Numbered from the stretch's first letter, positions 18,801 to 27,244 are shown. The stretch: 64,000 nt of DNA from Erythrobacter aurantius (GCF_023823125.1 NZ_CP090949.1:1636001-1700000); one strand, 5' to 3'. Made by a program: numbers and translations. The notes: a model not told the origin generated them from the letters alone.

Positions 18801-20951
18801 ATGGCGCTGTTCGAACGATTCTGGAAACGCCGGGGCGGGGGCGAGTTGCCTACGGGCGGCGCGGGATTCTTTCCGTTGTACGAATCGCAAAGGCCGATTG
18901 ATCCTGACGAGGACGGGCCTGCATACCGCCCGGCAGGCTCGCCCGATTACGCCACTTGGGACGCCCGGCTGTCCCAGCTCGACAGCTCGCTTGAACGCGA
19001 AGAACGCCGCCGCCTGCCGTGGTGGACCCGCGAATATTGGCGCGGCCGGCGCAAGCGCTGGTGGGCGGTCCGCGTCATCGCGGCCTGCTTTGCCCTGTTT
19101 ATCGCCCTGTTCCTGTGGCTCGCGATCACCGCTCCGCTATCGAAGAGCCTTGAACCCATTGCCCCGCCGCAGATCACCTTGCTGGCGAGTGACGGCACGC
19201 CGATAGCCCGAAGCGGAGCGGTGGTGGAGGCGCCTGTCGAGGTGGACAAGCTGCCGCCTCATGTCATCGAGGCGTTTCTGGCGATTGAGGACCGGCGCTT
19301 TTATTCCCATTGGGGCATCGACCCGCGAGGGATTGCCCGAGCGATATGGACCGGAAATGGCGGCGGTTCGACTATCACCCAGCAGCTCGCCAAATTCACT
19401 TTCCTGACCCCAGAGCAGACGCTGACGCGCAAGGCGCGCGAGGCGCTGATCGCCTTCTGGCTGGAGGGCTGGCTGACCAAGGATGAAATCCTGTCGCGCT
19501 ATCTTTCCAATGCCTATTTCGGGGACAATCAATACGGGCTGCGCGCCGCAAGCCTTCATTACTTCTACCGCCAGCCCGAAAACCTGCGGCCAGAGCAGGC
19601 AGCCATGCTTGCCGGGCTATTGCAGGCTCCCTCCCGTTACGCGCCGACGAACCACTACGACCGCGCAAAGGCGCGCATGGATCTCGTGATCGGGGCGATG
19701 GTGGAGGTGGGTTACCTCACACAGGCGGAGGCCGATGCCCTGCCAGACCCGCGGCTTGACGTGCGCACCCGCAACGATCTGCCCACGGGCACCTATTTCG
19801 CCGATTGGGCGCTGCCGATCGCGCGTGAAGGGATGGAAGTCAGCTATTCGCGTCAGACCCTTACGACAACGCTAGACGCACGGCTCCAGGCGCTTGCAAG
19901 CCGCGTGACGAGCCGCGCCGCATTGGGCAATGCGCAGGTTGCGCTGGTGGCAATGCGTCCCACCGGTGAAGTGGTGGCGATGGTGGGGGGACGCAGCTAT
20001 GCCGATTCCCCGTTCAACCGCGCAACACAGGCGCGGCGGCAGCCGGGGTCAACGTTCAAATTGTTTGTCTACCTTGCCGCGCTAGAAGCCGGGTGGGAAC
20101 CCGATGACACGATAGCAAACACTCCCATCGAAACGGGTTCGTACCGTCCGGGCAACGCGGGCGATCGATACTCCGAAGCGATTACGCTTGAGGATGCTTT
20201 TGCCACTTCAAGCAATGTCGCGGCAGTGCGGCTTTTCAATGAAGTCGGCAGCGAAAACGTCATCCGCATGGCGCGTTCGCTGGGGGTGACTTCGGACATG
20301 ACCAAAGGCGATCCGAGCCTTGCCTTGGGCACTTCGACGATGACGCTGCTTGAGCTTACCGCTGCCTACGCCGGAGTTGCTGCCAACCGCTTTCCCGTAA
20401 AGCCGCGTGCCTTTCCGCAAGAGGAGCAGAGCTGGTGGGAATGGCTGACCACCCCGGTCGACAGCGCATCTGCCCGCACGCACGAAAATATCGAACGCAT
20501 GCTGCGCGCTGCAATCAATCGCGGGACGGGGGAGGCGGCGGAATTGCCGATCGCCAATTTCGGAAAGACCGGCACGACCCAGAATTACCGTGATGCCCTG
20601 TTCGTCGGTTATGCGGGCGATCTTGTGGTGGGCGTCTGGGTCGGCAATGACGATGCCTCTCCGCTCAATCGCGTGTCAGGCGGCGGTGTTCCGGCCCGCA
20701 TCTGGAAGGACTTCATGCGCGGCGCCTTGTCGCTACCTGCTCCGCGTCCGAGCGCCTCACCCGATCCCGAGGGACCGGTTCAGCCGCTTGATGTCGATAT
20801 AGGCGAGGGCGAGGAAATTCCGTTGGGCGAAGATGGCGCAAGGCTGCGAATTGAATCCGACGGCATCGTGCTCTCGCAGGACGGAGTACCGGTGGAAGTC
20901 CGCCTTGGCGAAGAAGGCTTGCGGGTCGAACCGATCCCACCCGAAGAATAG
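18801..20951 (+). CDS. Class A penicillin-binding protein (PBP1-type)
   Basis: Bifunctional peptidoglycan glycosyltransferase/transpeptidase, 716 residues. A cytoplasmic basic N-terminus is followed by one membrane span at about 90-111. The GT51 domain has the catalytic Glu163 in AIEDRRFYSHWGID and the GGSTITQQLAK motif. The transpeptidase domain has Ser417 in STFK, SSN at 470-472 and KTGTT from residue 589, so both activities look intact. A Pro/acidic C-terminal tail follows (about 655-716). It starts 44 bases after cobS and may be expressed from its own promoter. Confidence 0.93.
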   Translation: MALFERFWKRRGGGELPTGGAGFFPLYESQRPIDPDEDGPAYRPAGSPDYATWDARLSQLDSSLEREERRRLPWWTREYWRGRRKRWWAVRVIAACFALFIALFLWLAITAPLSKSLEPIAPPQITLLASDGTPIARSGAVVEAPVEVDKLPPHVIEAFLAIEDRRFYSHWGIDPRGIARAIWTGNGGGSTITQQLAKFTFLTPEQTLTRKAREALIAFWLEGWLTKDEILSRYLSNAYFGDNQYGLRAASLHYFYRQPENLRPEQAAMLAGLLQAPSRYAPTNHYDRAKARMDLVIGAMVEVGYLTQAEADALPDPRLDVRTRNDLPTGTYFADWALPIAREGMEVSYSRQTLTTTLDARLQALASRVTSRAALGNAQVALVAMRPTGEVVAMVGGRSYADSPFNRATQARRQPGSTFKLFVYLAALEAGWEPDDTIANTPIETGSYRPGNAGDRYSEAITLEDAFATSSNVAAVRLFNEVGSENVIRMARSLGVTSDMTKGDPSLALGTSTMTLLELTAAYAGVAANRFPVKPRAFPQEEQSWWEWLTTPVDSASARTHENIERMLRAAINRGTGEAAELPIANFGKTGTTQNYRDALFVGYAGDLVVGVWVGNDDASPLNRVSGGGVPARIWKDFMRGALSLPAPRPSASPDPEGPVQPLDVDIGEGEEIPLGEDGARLRIESDGIVLSQDGVPVEVRLGEEGLRVEPIPPEE

Positions 20952-20963
20952 CCCGGCCCGGTA

Positions 20964-21365
20964 TCAAGCCATCAGGATATTCATGATTGCGGTCGCTATC
21001 GGGCGACCAGGATCATCCTGCCATGCTTCCACCGCGATATTGGCATTACGCCGTCCGAGCCGGGTGATGCGGCCTTTGGCAAAACTGGTTTGGGACTTCC
21101 CCGCCGATAGGTATTGCACGGTGATATTAACCGGCTTCAATTGTGCTTCGCGCCCTTCCGCGATCAGCCGGGCGCGCAGTGCCGCATAGCCGGCGTTCTC
21201 CAGCAGACCAGCGGTGGCTCCGCCGTGATAGTGCTGCGGCCTTCCTTCGACGATGCGGCCGAATTCCACGGTAAGCACGGGCACACCGTCTTCGATCCGC
21301 GCGACTTCTATCCCCAGCGCTTGCGCGTAAGCGGGCAGTTTCAGCCTTGCCGGAATGTCAGTCAT
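20964..21365 (-). CDS. Hotdog-fold thioesterase (PaaI-like)
   Basis: A 133-residue single-hotdog protein with the family signature QHYHGGATAGLLENAGYAA, in which a conserved His-Gly-Gly and a later Glu/Asn pair usually form the acyl-thioester site. The substrate is unknown. The start is ATG 21365, which overlaps the 3' end of the neighbouring thioesterase gene by eight bases, so the two are translated together. Confidence 0.85.
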   Translation of the reverse strand: MTDIPARLKLPAYAQALGIEVARIEDGVPVLTVEFGRIVEGRPQHYHGGATAGLLENAGYAALRARLIAEGREAQLKPVNITVQYLSAGKSQTSFAKGRITRLGRRNANIAVEAWQDDPGRPIATAIMNILMA

Positions 21366-21858
21366 CGCCTGTCCCCGCTTCGCTTGGCGCTGCATCATCG
21401 TTGCTCATTCTTACCCGACGCGGGTCCTTGCCAATGGTCATGAATACCCCCGCGACATGCGCAACAGGATCATCAGGATCGCCATCGTGCGCAATGCCCC
21501 TGACAAAGGCGGCCGAGCGTGTGGTGCGGTAGCATTCGACCCGCCCCCAGACCGAACTGCGTTCGCGTGCTGGGCGCTGGTAATCGACGCGCAGGTCGAG
21601 CGTGGCGATGGGGGTGAAGTCCTTCTTGGTTTGCCAGATCGACATGCCGCTGGCCATGTCCATCAGGCTGATGATCGGGCCTGATGCGAGAACCGCGCGG
21701 TCCGGCTCACCCAGCAGGTCTTCGCGCCAGGGCAATTCGATCTCGACCCAATTGTATCCATGGTCGGTGTATTTCAGACCAAGCCACCCGGTGTGGCCAG
21801 CCTCGAACAGAAACCGGCCAACCATTTTCGCATCAAACTGCGATTGATTAGTGCTCAT
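21358..21858 (-). CDS. PaaI-family thioesterase
   Basis: A 166-residue hotdog-fold protein distantly related to its downstream neighbour (GPIISLMDMASGMSIWQ, LDLRVDYQRPA.....WGRVECYRTTRS). Such overlapping pairs of thioesterases may form hetero-oligomers, which is inference. The start is ATG 21858; the 24 codons upstream in the open frame lie in the promoter region. Its ribosome site (GGAAAGC) is one arm of an inverted repeat at 21867-21882. Confidence 0.85.
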   Translation of the reverse strand: MSTNQSQFDAKMVGRFLFEAGHTGWLGLKYTDHGYNWVEIELPWREDLLGEPDRAVLASGPIISLMDMASGMSIWQTKKDFTPIATLDLRVDYQRPARERSSVWGRVECYRTTRSAAFVRGIAHDGDPDDPVAHVAGVFMTIGKDPRRVRMSNDDAAPSEAGTGDD

Positions 21859-21866
21859 GCGCGTAA

Positions 21867-21882
21867 GCTTTCCACGGAAAGC
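21867..21882. promoter_or_regulatory. Inverted repeat in the divergent control region
   Basis: GCTTTCC (21867-21873) and GGAAAGC (21876-21882) form a perfect 7-bp inverted repeat around AC. On the minus strand the GGAAAG arm is the likely Shine-Dalgarno of the thioesterase gene; on the plus strand the repeat lies just before a -10-like TACAAT (21891-21896) facing the peptide gene. It could be an operator or an RNA hairpin. Confidence 0.4.
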
Positions 21883-21986
21883 AACATTGTTACAATCATT
21901 TAATTTCAACCTCGCATGGCCTGCAATCAATGTCCCTCAGGCAGCTGGCACTTTCGCCAGAGGCATTCAGACAAGGGGACGCATTC

Positions 21987-22151
21987 ATGCCCAAAATCGA
22001 TCTAGCCAGTATTCCCGGTCTTGAGTCCGCTCAAGCCCTGTTCGGCGCCGTTAAGACAAAGGCGGCCGTCTATGACGATACGATCGTCGATATCATGGTC
22101 TATGTCTACGACACCGTACCGCCGCCACCCCCGCCGCCGGGCATCATGTAA
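21987..22151 (+). CDS. Candidate modified-peptide precursor, 54 aa, C-terminal proline run
   Basis: A 54-residue peptide of a type I do not recognise. It starts at ATG 21987 behind AAGGGGA with a 7-9 base spacing; an earlier in-frame ATG (21930) lacks a ribosome site. Residues 1-27 are leader-like (DLASIPGLESAQALFGAV, amphipathic). Residues 28-44 are rich in Tyr, Asp and Val with three tyrosines (29, 39, 41), and residues 45-51 are seven prolines followed by Gly-Ile-Met. It has no cysteine. It is followed after 18 bases by a HEAT-like gene and then a cupin gene on the same strand. The leader/core layout and its enzyme-like neighbours suggest a ribosomally made, modified peptide. That is inference; it could instead be a small structural or regulatory protein. 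Confidence 0.7.
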   Translation: MPKIDLASIPGLESAQALFGAVKTKAAVYDDTIVDIMVYVYDTVPPPPPPPGIM

Positions 22152-22169
22152 ACGGGGACGGCCGGGATA

Positions 22170-23129
22170 ATGCAAGTGCATCCCGCCATCGCGGCGCTGC
22201 GGGCAGACCCACCCTTGCAGCGCCGCGCCACCGCCGAGGTGGAAGCCGCGCTCTGCCTATGGGACCAGCACGAGCATGTATCAGCTGTGCATGGCGATCT
22301 GCTGCGATATGCCGCCGGCGAAGATCTGACGCGATTGCCGATGTTGGCATCGCTGATGGCGGAACTGCCCGTGGCGCAGGATTATGTCGAAAGCTTCACC
22401 TCCGCGATCATCCCCGCCTTGCGCGAGCAACCGCTGGCCGAAGTACCGCTTCGCCAAAGCCACAGCCCCGGATATTCCCGACTGCTGCTCTGGCAGGAAG
22501 CAGGCGTGACCCTTTCGCTTTCCACTTATGAACCGGTCGTATCGACTATCGAGCCGGAAACGGCCCAGTTTGTCGATTGTGAACGAACCGAGTTGATTGT
22601 TTCAGGAGAGGCCAGCGGTTGGCATTTTTCTGTTTGCGATCAGGGCCGGGTGAAAGCCGACCGGAAGTCTTGGCGCCAGGGAGACAGTATTCGCTGTCAT
22701 GCGAGGCGCGAAAGCCGACAATTCCTTGAAGTGCAGCGGAGCGTCACTTTGCTCCAGTTGATCCGCACCGCCAAGCGCCCAGCACCAACGCTGGTCTATA
22801 ACCTTACCGATAGCGCGCTTGTTCAGCAATCGAGCGGAGACAAGCGGGCCAGCCAGCAGGTCATGGCGCTGGGGGTTCTGGGCGCGCTTGGGAACAGTGC
22901 GGCGATCGCGCCGATGATCGCCTTTGCCTCCGACCCGTCCCACGATACGACCGCCCGCTGGGAGGCTGTGCGGCAAGTTCTGGCGCTCGATGCGCGCGCC
23001 GGACTGAATTTGCTGTCCGAATTGTCGTCGTGCCAAGCCGATCCCTTGGCTCAACCCGCTCGATCACTCCACCGGGACCTCCTGCAACGGCAGCCCGAAC
23101 TTGCCCAAGCCAACGTGGAGCCAGCCTGA
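22170..23129 (+). CDS. HEAT-like protein downstream of the peptide gene
   Basis: A 319-residue protein of unknown function. The first 100 residues are mostly helical; residues 100-200 look like a beta-rich barrel (WQEAGVTLSLSTYEP, WHFSVCDQGRV); and residues 224-312 resemble HEAT or PBS-lyase-type repeats (VMALGVLGALGNSAAIAPMI, WEAVRQVLALDARAGLNLLSEL). HEAT repeats usually bind other proteins, so a role in holding the 54-residue peptide or the cupin partner is plausible but unproven. Its stop overlaps the next start as TGATG. It starts at ATG 22170, 18 bases after the peptide stop. Confidence 0.72.
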   Translation: MQVHPAIAALRADPPLQRRATAEVEAALCLWDQHEHVSAVHGDLLRYAAGEDLTRLPMLASLMAELPVAQDYVESFTSAIIPALREQPLAEVPLRQSHSPGYSRLLLWQEAGVTLSLSTYEPVVSTIEPETAQFVDCERTELIVSGEASGWHFSVCDQGRVKADRKSWRQGDSIRCHARRESRQFLEVQRSVTLLQLIRTAKRPAPTLVYNLTDSALVQQSSGDKRASQQVMALGVLGALGNSAAIAPMIAFASDPSHDTTARWEAVRQVLALDARAGLNLLSELSSCQADPLAQPARSLHRDLLQRQPELAQANVEPA

Positions 23130-24025
23130 TGCCGCGTACCATCGCAATCGATTCACCGGAATGCGCCTCGCTGCCTGAGGCGATTGAAGCGCTCGCCCAA
23201 CAGGATTTCGATCCGCGCGAAGAGGAAAGCACCTTGGAAGCGGCCCTGTGGCTGCGCCGCCTGACCAACAATCGCACCTTCCTTGCCGACCTGCTGCTGG
23301 ATCGACTGGCTGGCCGAAGCGACGGCGGGGTTGAAAGCGGATACGGTCCGCAAGCGATCATCCTGAGCCCACGGCGCGGCAACATGTTCCTGCGCGCCAA
23401 CATCTGGCCAGCGGAGCATGATCTGTTTTTCCGCAACAGCGGTGCGGCGGCTTTTGTCTATGGCGTGCCGCACGATCACAATTTCTCATTCCTGACGAGC
23501 GGATATCTGGGGCCGGGCTATCGCAGCGACTACTTCGAATATGACTACGATGCCCTGAGCGGATATGAAGGCGAACCGGCGGGGTTGCGGTTCGTGGAGC
23601 GCAGCGCGCTAAGCCAAGGCAAGCTGATGCTGTACCGCGCCCACCGCGACGTTCATTCGCAATTGCCTGCCGAAAGCCTGTCGGTTTCGCTGAACGTCAT
23701 GCACATCGATCCGGCTCAGGGGTGGTTCGACCAATATGGTTTCGATCTTGAACGCGGCGAAGTGACGCGTGTCCTCAGCCCGAATGCGACGGAAGTCTTC
23801 CTGCGAACAGCCGTCGCGAGCGGTTCCGAAGCGGCGCTGGATTTTGCGGAATGGGTAGGACGGACCCATCCGAGTGACCGAATGCGGCTTGCCAGCTTTG
23901 AGGCGAGGGCCGGATTGATTGCGGAGCCGGACGCACGCCAAGAACTTTGGCGCACAGCAGAAGCTGCGGGATGCCGGATGGTCGCGGAAACGGCCAAACG
24001 CAGGCGCACGGACATCCGTGCCTAG
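23129..24025 (+). CDS. Cupin-fold putative oxygenase of the peptide cassette
   Basis: A 298-residue protein with a cupin-like metal site: His115-x-His117 in VPHDHNF, an acidic residue at 134-137 (SDYFEYD), and His172/His176 in YRAHRDVHSQLP, in the order HxH-(E/D)-H typical of iron cupins. The helical C-terminus (about 225-298) is of unknown function. It is translationally coupled to the HEAT-like gene (TGATG at 23127-23131). It is the most likely modifying enzyme of the cassette, perhaps oxidising Tyr, Asp or Pro in the peptide; this is inference from fold and neighbourhood. I recognise no named family. Confidence 0.72.
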   Translation: MPRTIAIDSPECASLPEAIEALAQQDFDPREEESTLEAALWLRRLTNNRTFLADLLLDRLAGRSDGGVESGYGPQAIILSPRRGNMFLRANIWPAEHDLFFRNSGAAAFVYGVPHDHNFSFLTSGYLGPGYRSDYFEYDYDALSGYEGEPAGLRFVERSALSQGKLMLYRAHRDVHSQLPAESLSVSLNVMHIDPAQGWFDQYGFDLERGEVTRVLSPNATEVFLRTAVASGSEAALDFAEWVGRTHPSDRMRLASFEARAGLIAEPDARQELWRTAEAAGCRMVAETAKRRRTDIRA

Positions 24026-24034
24026 CGCGAAAGC

Positions 24035-24217
24035 TTATCCAGACTTCGTGAAAAGGGTAAAGAGCACCAATCCGCAAAATGCTGCGATCAGCCCGATTGC
24101 GACAGTCCGGCAACCGATCCTGACCGTGCGCGGCAATCTGTTGACCAGTGGCTGCCCCAACCGCGTGTAAAGGGCCATCAAGAGGTCCCGCAAGAGCAGT
24201 TGCAGGAACTCGCTCAT
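24035..24217 (-). CDS. Small single-span membrane protein, 60 aa
   Basis: A 60-residue protein with a basic, amphipathic first half (LRDLLMALYTRLGQPLVNRLPRT in outline) and one hydrophobic span at about 37-56 (TVAIGLIAAFCGLVLFTLF), ending in KSG. It starts three bases after the ruvX stop, so it is probably translated by ribosomes finishing ruvX. Function is unknown. It is convergent with the cupin gene; nothing ties it to that cassette. Confidence 0.5.
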   Translation of the reverse strand: MSEFLQLLLRDLLMALYTRLGQPLVNRLPRTVRIGCRTVAIGLIAAFCGLVLFTLFTKSG

Positions 24218-24220
24218 GGT

Positions 24221-24640
24221 TCAGAGCATCCCGCTGGCAAGCCTGTCGATGGCGCCTTGCAAGATCACCGCCGCCGCGTGGCTGTCGATTGCCTCGGCGC
24301 GCTTCTTGCGGCTCATGTCCTGACCAATCATTGCGGCCTCGGCGCTTTGTGTTGACCAGCGTTCATCCCATAGCAGGATCGGCAGGGCAAAGGCTTCTGC
24401 GGCATTGCGGGCAAAGGCGCGGCTTGCCTGAGCGCGCGGCCCTGCGCTGCCATCCATGTTGAGCGGCAAACCTAGCACCAGCCCCTTGACGGTCCGTTCG
24501 GCGATCAGCGCGGCGATTTTTTCCCGGTCCTTGCCCCATTTGCCCCGGACTATGGTCTTGCCATTGGTGGCAAAGCGCCAGCCCGCGTCGCATGTCGCGG
24601 TGCCAATCGTCTTGGTGCCGAGGTCCAGCCCCAGCAGCAC
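24221..24640 (-). CDS. ruvX: Putative pre-16S rRNA nuclease / Holliday-junction resolvase-like YqgF
   Basis: RNase H-fold protein involved in 16S rRNA 5' processing. [12 protein letters not shown] at the N-terminus and LLWDERWST (catalytic Asp/Glu region) are seen, with DSHAAAVIL carrying the last acidic residue. The listed start is GTG 24640 (139 residues), the first standard start codon. However, the frame is open for 17 more codons to a CTG at 24691 that overlaps the upstream gene's TGA stop (CTGA), and those residues resemble the N-terminal extension I recall for sphingomonad RuvX proteins. True translation may therefore begin at 24691 on a non-standard codon. Confidence 0.88.
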   Translation of the reverse strand: MLLGLDLGTKTIGTATCDAGWRFATNGKTIVRGKWGKDREKIAALIAERTVKGLVLGLPLNMDGSAGPRAQASRAFARNAAEAFALPILLWDERWSTQSAEAAMIGQDMSRKKRAEAIDSHAAAVILQGAIDRLASGML

Positions 24641-24687
24641 TCCGCCATCGGGCAGGGCATCGGCAAAGTCGAGGGCGCTTTCGGTAA

Positions 24688-25839
24688 TCAGTTTGCCGAC
24701 GCTCCGCCGCCTACCTTCGCTTCGACCCGGCGGGCGACATCGGCCTGTGTGTTGGCCCAGAATAGCGGGATGTCATAGACGTGGTAATTGTTGCCTGGCA
24801 GGACATAGGAACCCAGTTCGGGCGGATCACCTATCAGCAGCAGGCCGCGATCGTCGCATCGTGCCGGCACCGCATCGGGAACCAGTTCACCGTTGGACAT
24901 GCTGTCATCCGGAACGAGCGTTCCGAGGTTGCGATCCGCTGCGGCCTCTCCGCCGAACATGCCTGTCAGCGGATTGGTGCACAGGATACGGCTGTCACCG
25001 CGCGGTTGCCCGTCAAACCCGATCGATTTGGCATAGGTCTCCATCAAAGCGGAAGGATCGGCCGGCTCAGCGAAGCTCGACCAGGACAGGATGCAGCCCG
25101 TCTGCTGCGGCGTAGCGCAGGCGGCAAACCCGAGTTCGGGGACGTCATGTTCCACCGAGATCGGCCATCCGATGACATAGGCAGCGACTAGACGATCCGC
25201 GACCGGCGAGCCTTTCACTTCCTCGCGCAGCAGGCGCAGGAGATGGAGTGAGCCCTGGCTATGTCCGGCCAGCACGATAGGCGTTTCAGCGTCCACCGAT
25301 TCGATAAAGAAGCGATAGGCCTCCAGCACGTCCGCATAGGCAGCATCAATCGCCTGCTGGCCCTCGGGTTCGTCAGTCAGGAACGATCCCATGGTGGCTT
25401 GACGATATCGTGGTGCCCAGATCTCGCTCGCTGCGTTGAACGGGCTCGCCATGCCGCGCACATAGATGCGGGCAATGCGCTCCGCCTCCTCTTCGCCGAT
25501 AGGCGCGTTCCAGTTTTCGCGGCTCAGATAGCTCGTCGGATGGATGAAAAATACGGCGTGCTGCGGCGGGCGCTGATCGGCGGGTGTTGGCAGCGGCCCG
25601 TGATCGCTGGCATAGGCAGGCTGCCATCGTGCGGGGTCGTTCACGCCAATGCCGGGGCGCGAATACCAGAGGGCGGGATCCTGATAGGCATTGGGTTCGA
25701 GCGGCGCTTGCGCTTCGAACTCAGCGGTGGGCACGAGCGCGGCGCGCGCGATCTCTTCGCCCCATATGCGGAAAGCGATGGCGGCAACGAGGATCAGGAC
25801 GATGCTGATTGCGACGAAATAGAGAAACTTCTTCGCCAT
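24688..25839 (-). CDS. DUF3089 alpha/beta-hydrolase-like protein
   Basis: A 383-residue protein anchored by one N-terminal membrane span (about 5-24) and otherwise facing the periplasm. The DUF3089 core has FFIHPTSYL, the nucleophile elbow [10 protein letters not shown] (serine nucleophile) and a C-terminal [12 protein letters not shown] with a possible catalytic His. It is probably a lipase/esterase-like hydrolase of unknown substrate. It lies between lepB and ruvX and its stop codon overlaps the open extension of ruvX. Confidence 0.85.
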   Translation of the reverse strand: MAKKFLYFVAISIVLILVAAIAFRIWGEEIARAALVPTAEFEAQAPLEPNAYQDPALWYSRPGIGVNDPARWQPAYASDHGPLPTPADQRPPQHAVFFIHPTSYLSRENWNAPIGEEEAERIARIYVRGMASPFNAASEIWAPRYRQATMGSFLTDEPEGQQAIDAAYADVLEAYRFFIESVDAETPIVLAGHSQGSLHLLRLLREEVKGSPVADRLVAAYVIGWPISVEHDVPELGFAACATPQQTGCILSWSSFAEPADPSALMETYAKSIGFDGQPRGDSRILCTNPLTGMFGGEAAADRNLGTLVPDDSMSNGELVPDAVPARCDDRGLLLIGDPPELGSYVLPGNNYHVYDIPLFWANTQADVARRVEAKVGGGASAN

Positions 25840-25857
25840 GGGCGGGCCGCGCCTCCG

Positions 25858-26796
25858 TTATTCTGCCGCTTCGGGCTGTTCGGCGATTGCAGGACGCAAC
25901 GTGCTCCATGCCCGTTCACCGCGCATGGCCGAGAACCAGCTTAGCGGGTTCCAGGTGGCTGATCCGTCGAGCGAGAAGGTGATGAATTCAGCCCGGCCAC
26001 CAATGTTTTCCAGCGGTACTCCATAACCAAGGCCGCGTTCTTCCGCAGACGCACGACTGTCGGCACTCTCATCGCGATTGTCACCCATGACGAAGACATT
26101 GCCTTCGGGCACGGTGTAGGGGCCGAAATTGTCGAGATACTGGTTCTTGTGATCGATGATCAGATAGGTCGCGCCATTGGGAAGGGTTTCGCGATAGGTC
26201 GGCGGCTCGAAATATTGCTGACCATCCGCATCGCGCACGCGATAGGCATCGAAATTGGCAAGGCACGGGCCGTTTTCGCACATCAGTTCCGGCTCGAACG
26301 GAATGCGCACCGGCGGAACCACTTCGCGCTTGACCGGAACGCCATTGAGGATCAGCCGCCCGTCGCGCACTTCGATCGTATCTCCCGGCAGCCCGACCAC
26401 ACGCTTGATGTAGTCTTCGTCGCGGGTAGGATGCACCGGGATCACGATATCGCCATATTCCGGTGTCGAACCGAATACGCGCCAATCGCCGCGCGGCATG
26501 AGGTGGAAGCTGACCGAAGCCCAAGACCAACCGTATGGGTATTTGCTGACAACCAGACGATCGCCGACATGCAGGGTCGGCATCATTGATGTGGACGGAA
26601 TGTAGAACGGCTTGGCCACCAGCGAATGGAATGCCAGCACCGCGAGCAACATCAGCGCAAGCCCCCGAATTTCGGCGAACCAATCGACCTTGTCCGATTT
26701 TTCCGCATCCTTTTCGGCGAGCTGCTTTCTCAGCTCTTCGTGGGGATGCGGCTCGTTCTCTGGAGTGCCGGATGCGGGGGTTTCGGATTGGGTCAA
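25858..26796 (-). CDS. lepB: Signal peptidase I
   Basis: Inner-membrane protease that removes signal peptides from exported proteins. The 312 residues include a hydrophilic N-terminus, a membrane span at about 45-60, the nucleophile Ser70 in PSTSMMPTL, and the general base Lys131 in DYIKRVVGLPGD; the VMGDNRDESADSR box follows near residue 240. The frame begins at TTG 26796, with no in-frame ATG before the membrane span, so TTG is the likely start. The neighbourhood with acpS and pdxJ is usual for alphaproteobacteria, where rnc and era often follow; here they do not. Confidence 0.93.
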   Translation of the reverse strand: MTQSETPASGTPENEPHPHEELRKQLAEKDAEKSDKVDWFAEIRGLALMLLAVLAFHSLVAKPFYIPSTSMMPTLHVGDRLVVSKYPYGWSWASVSFHLMPRGDWRVFGSTPEYGDIVIPVHPTRDEDYIKRVVGLPGDTIEVRDGRLILNGVPVKREVVPPVRIPFEPELMCENGPCLANFDAYRVRDADGQQYFEPPTYRETLPNGATYLIIDHKNQYLDNFGPYTVPEGNVFVMGDNRDESADSRASAEERGLGYGVPLENIGGRAEFITFSLDGSATWNPLSWFSAMRGERAWSTLRPAIAEQPEAAE

Positions 26797-26839
26797 GGTT
26801 GTTGCTTCACTGCTTTGCGTCGATCAATTCCGGCCATTG

Positions 26840-27244
26840 TCAGGCTTTTGGATGCGCTTCGATGATGACGAAGGCCTGCGCCCATGGATGATCGTCGGTT
26901 AGGGTAAGATGAATGGTGGCCTCATGGCCCGGCGGGATCATTTCTTCAAGCCGCTTTGCCGCGCCGCCTGTCAGCGCGAGTGTCGGCGCACCTGAAGGAG
27001 CGTTGACGACGCCGATGTCCTTCATGAACACTCCACGCTTGAAACCGGTGCCGACAGCCTTGCTGAAAGCTTCTTTCGCAGCGAAGCGCTTGGCGTAGGT
27101 GCCGGCGATGGTGAAGGGGCGACGGCGGGCCTTGGCGCGCTCGGTTTCGGTAAAGACGCGGTTTTCGAAGCGTTCGCCATAGCGTTCAAGCGAATTGGCG
27201 ATCCGCTCAATATTGCAGAGGTCAGAGCCAAGCCCGATGATCAT
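26840..27244 (-). CDS. acpS: Holo-[acyl-carrier-protein] synthase
   Basis: Transfers 4'-phosphopantetheine from CoA to acyl carrier protein. The 134 residues match Acp[16 protein letters not shown] at the N-terminus with the Mg2+-binding Asp8, and [17 protein letters not shown] with the second acidic ligand Glu. The start is ATG 27244, overlapping the previous stop (TAATG); the longer open frame to 27481 lies inside the upstream membrane-protein gene. Confidence 0.95.
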   Translation of the reverse strand: MIIGLGSDLCNIERIANSLERYGERFENRVFTETERAKARRRPFTIAGTYAKRFAAKEAFSKAVGTGFKRGVFMKDIGVVNAPSGAPTLALTGGAAKRLEEMIPPGHEATIHLTLTDDHPWAQAFVIIEAHPKA

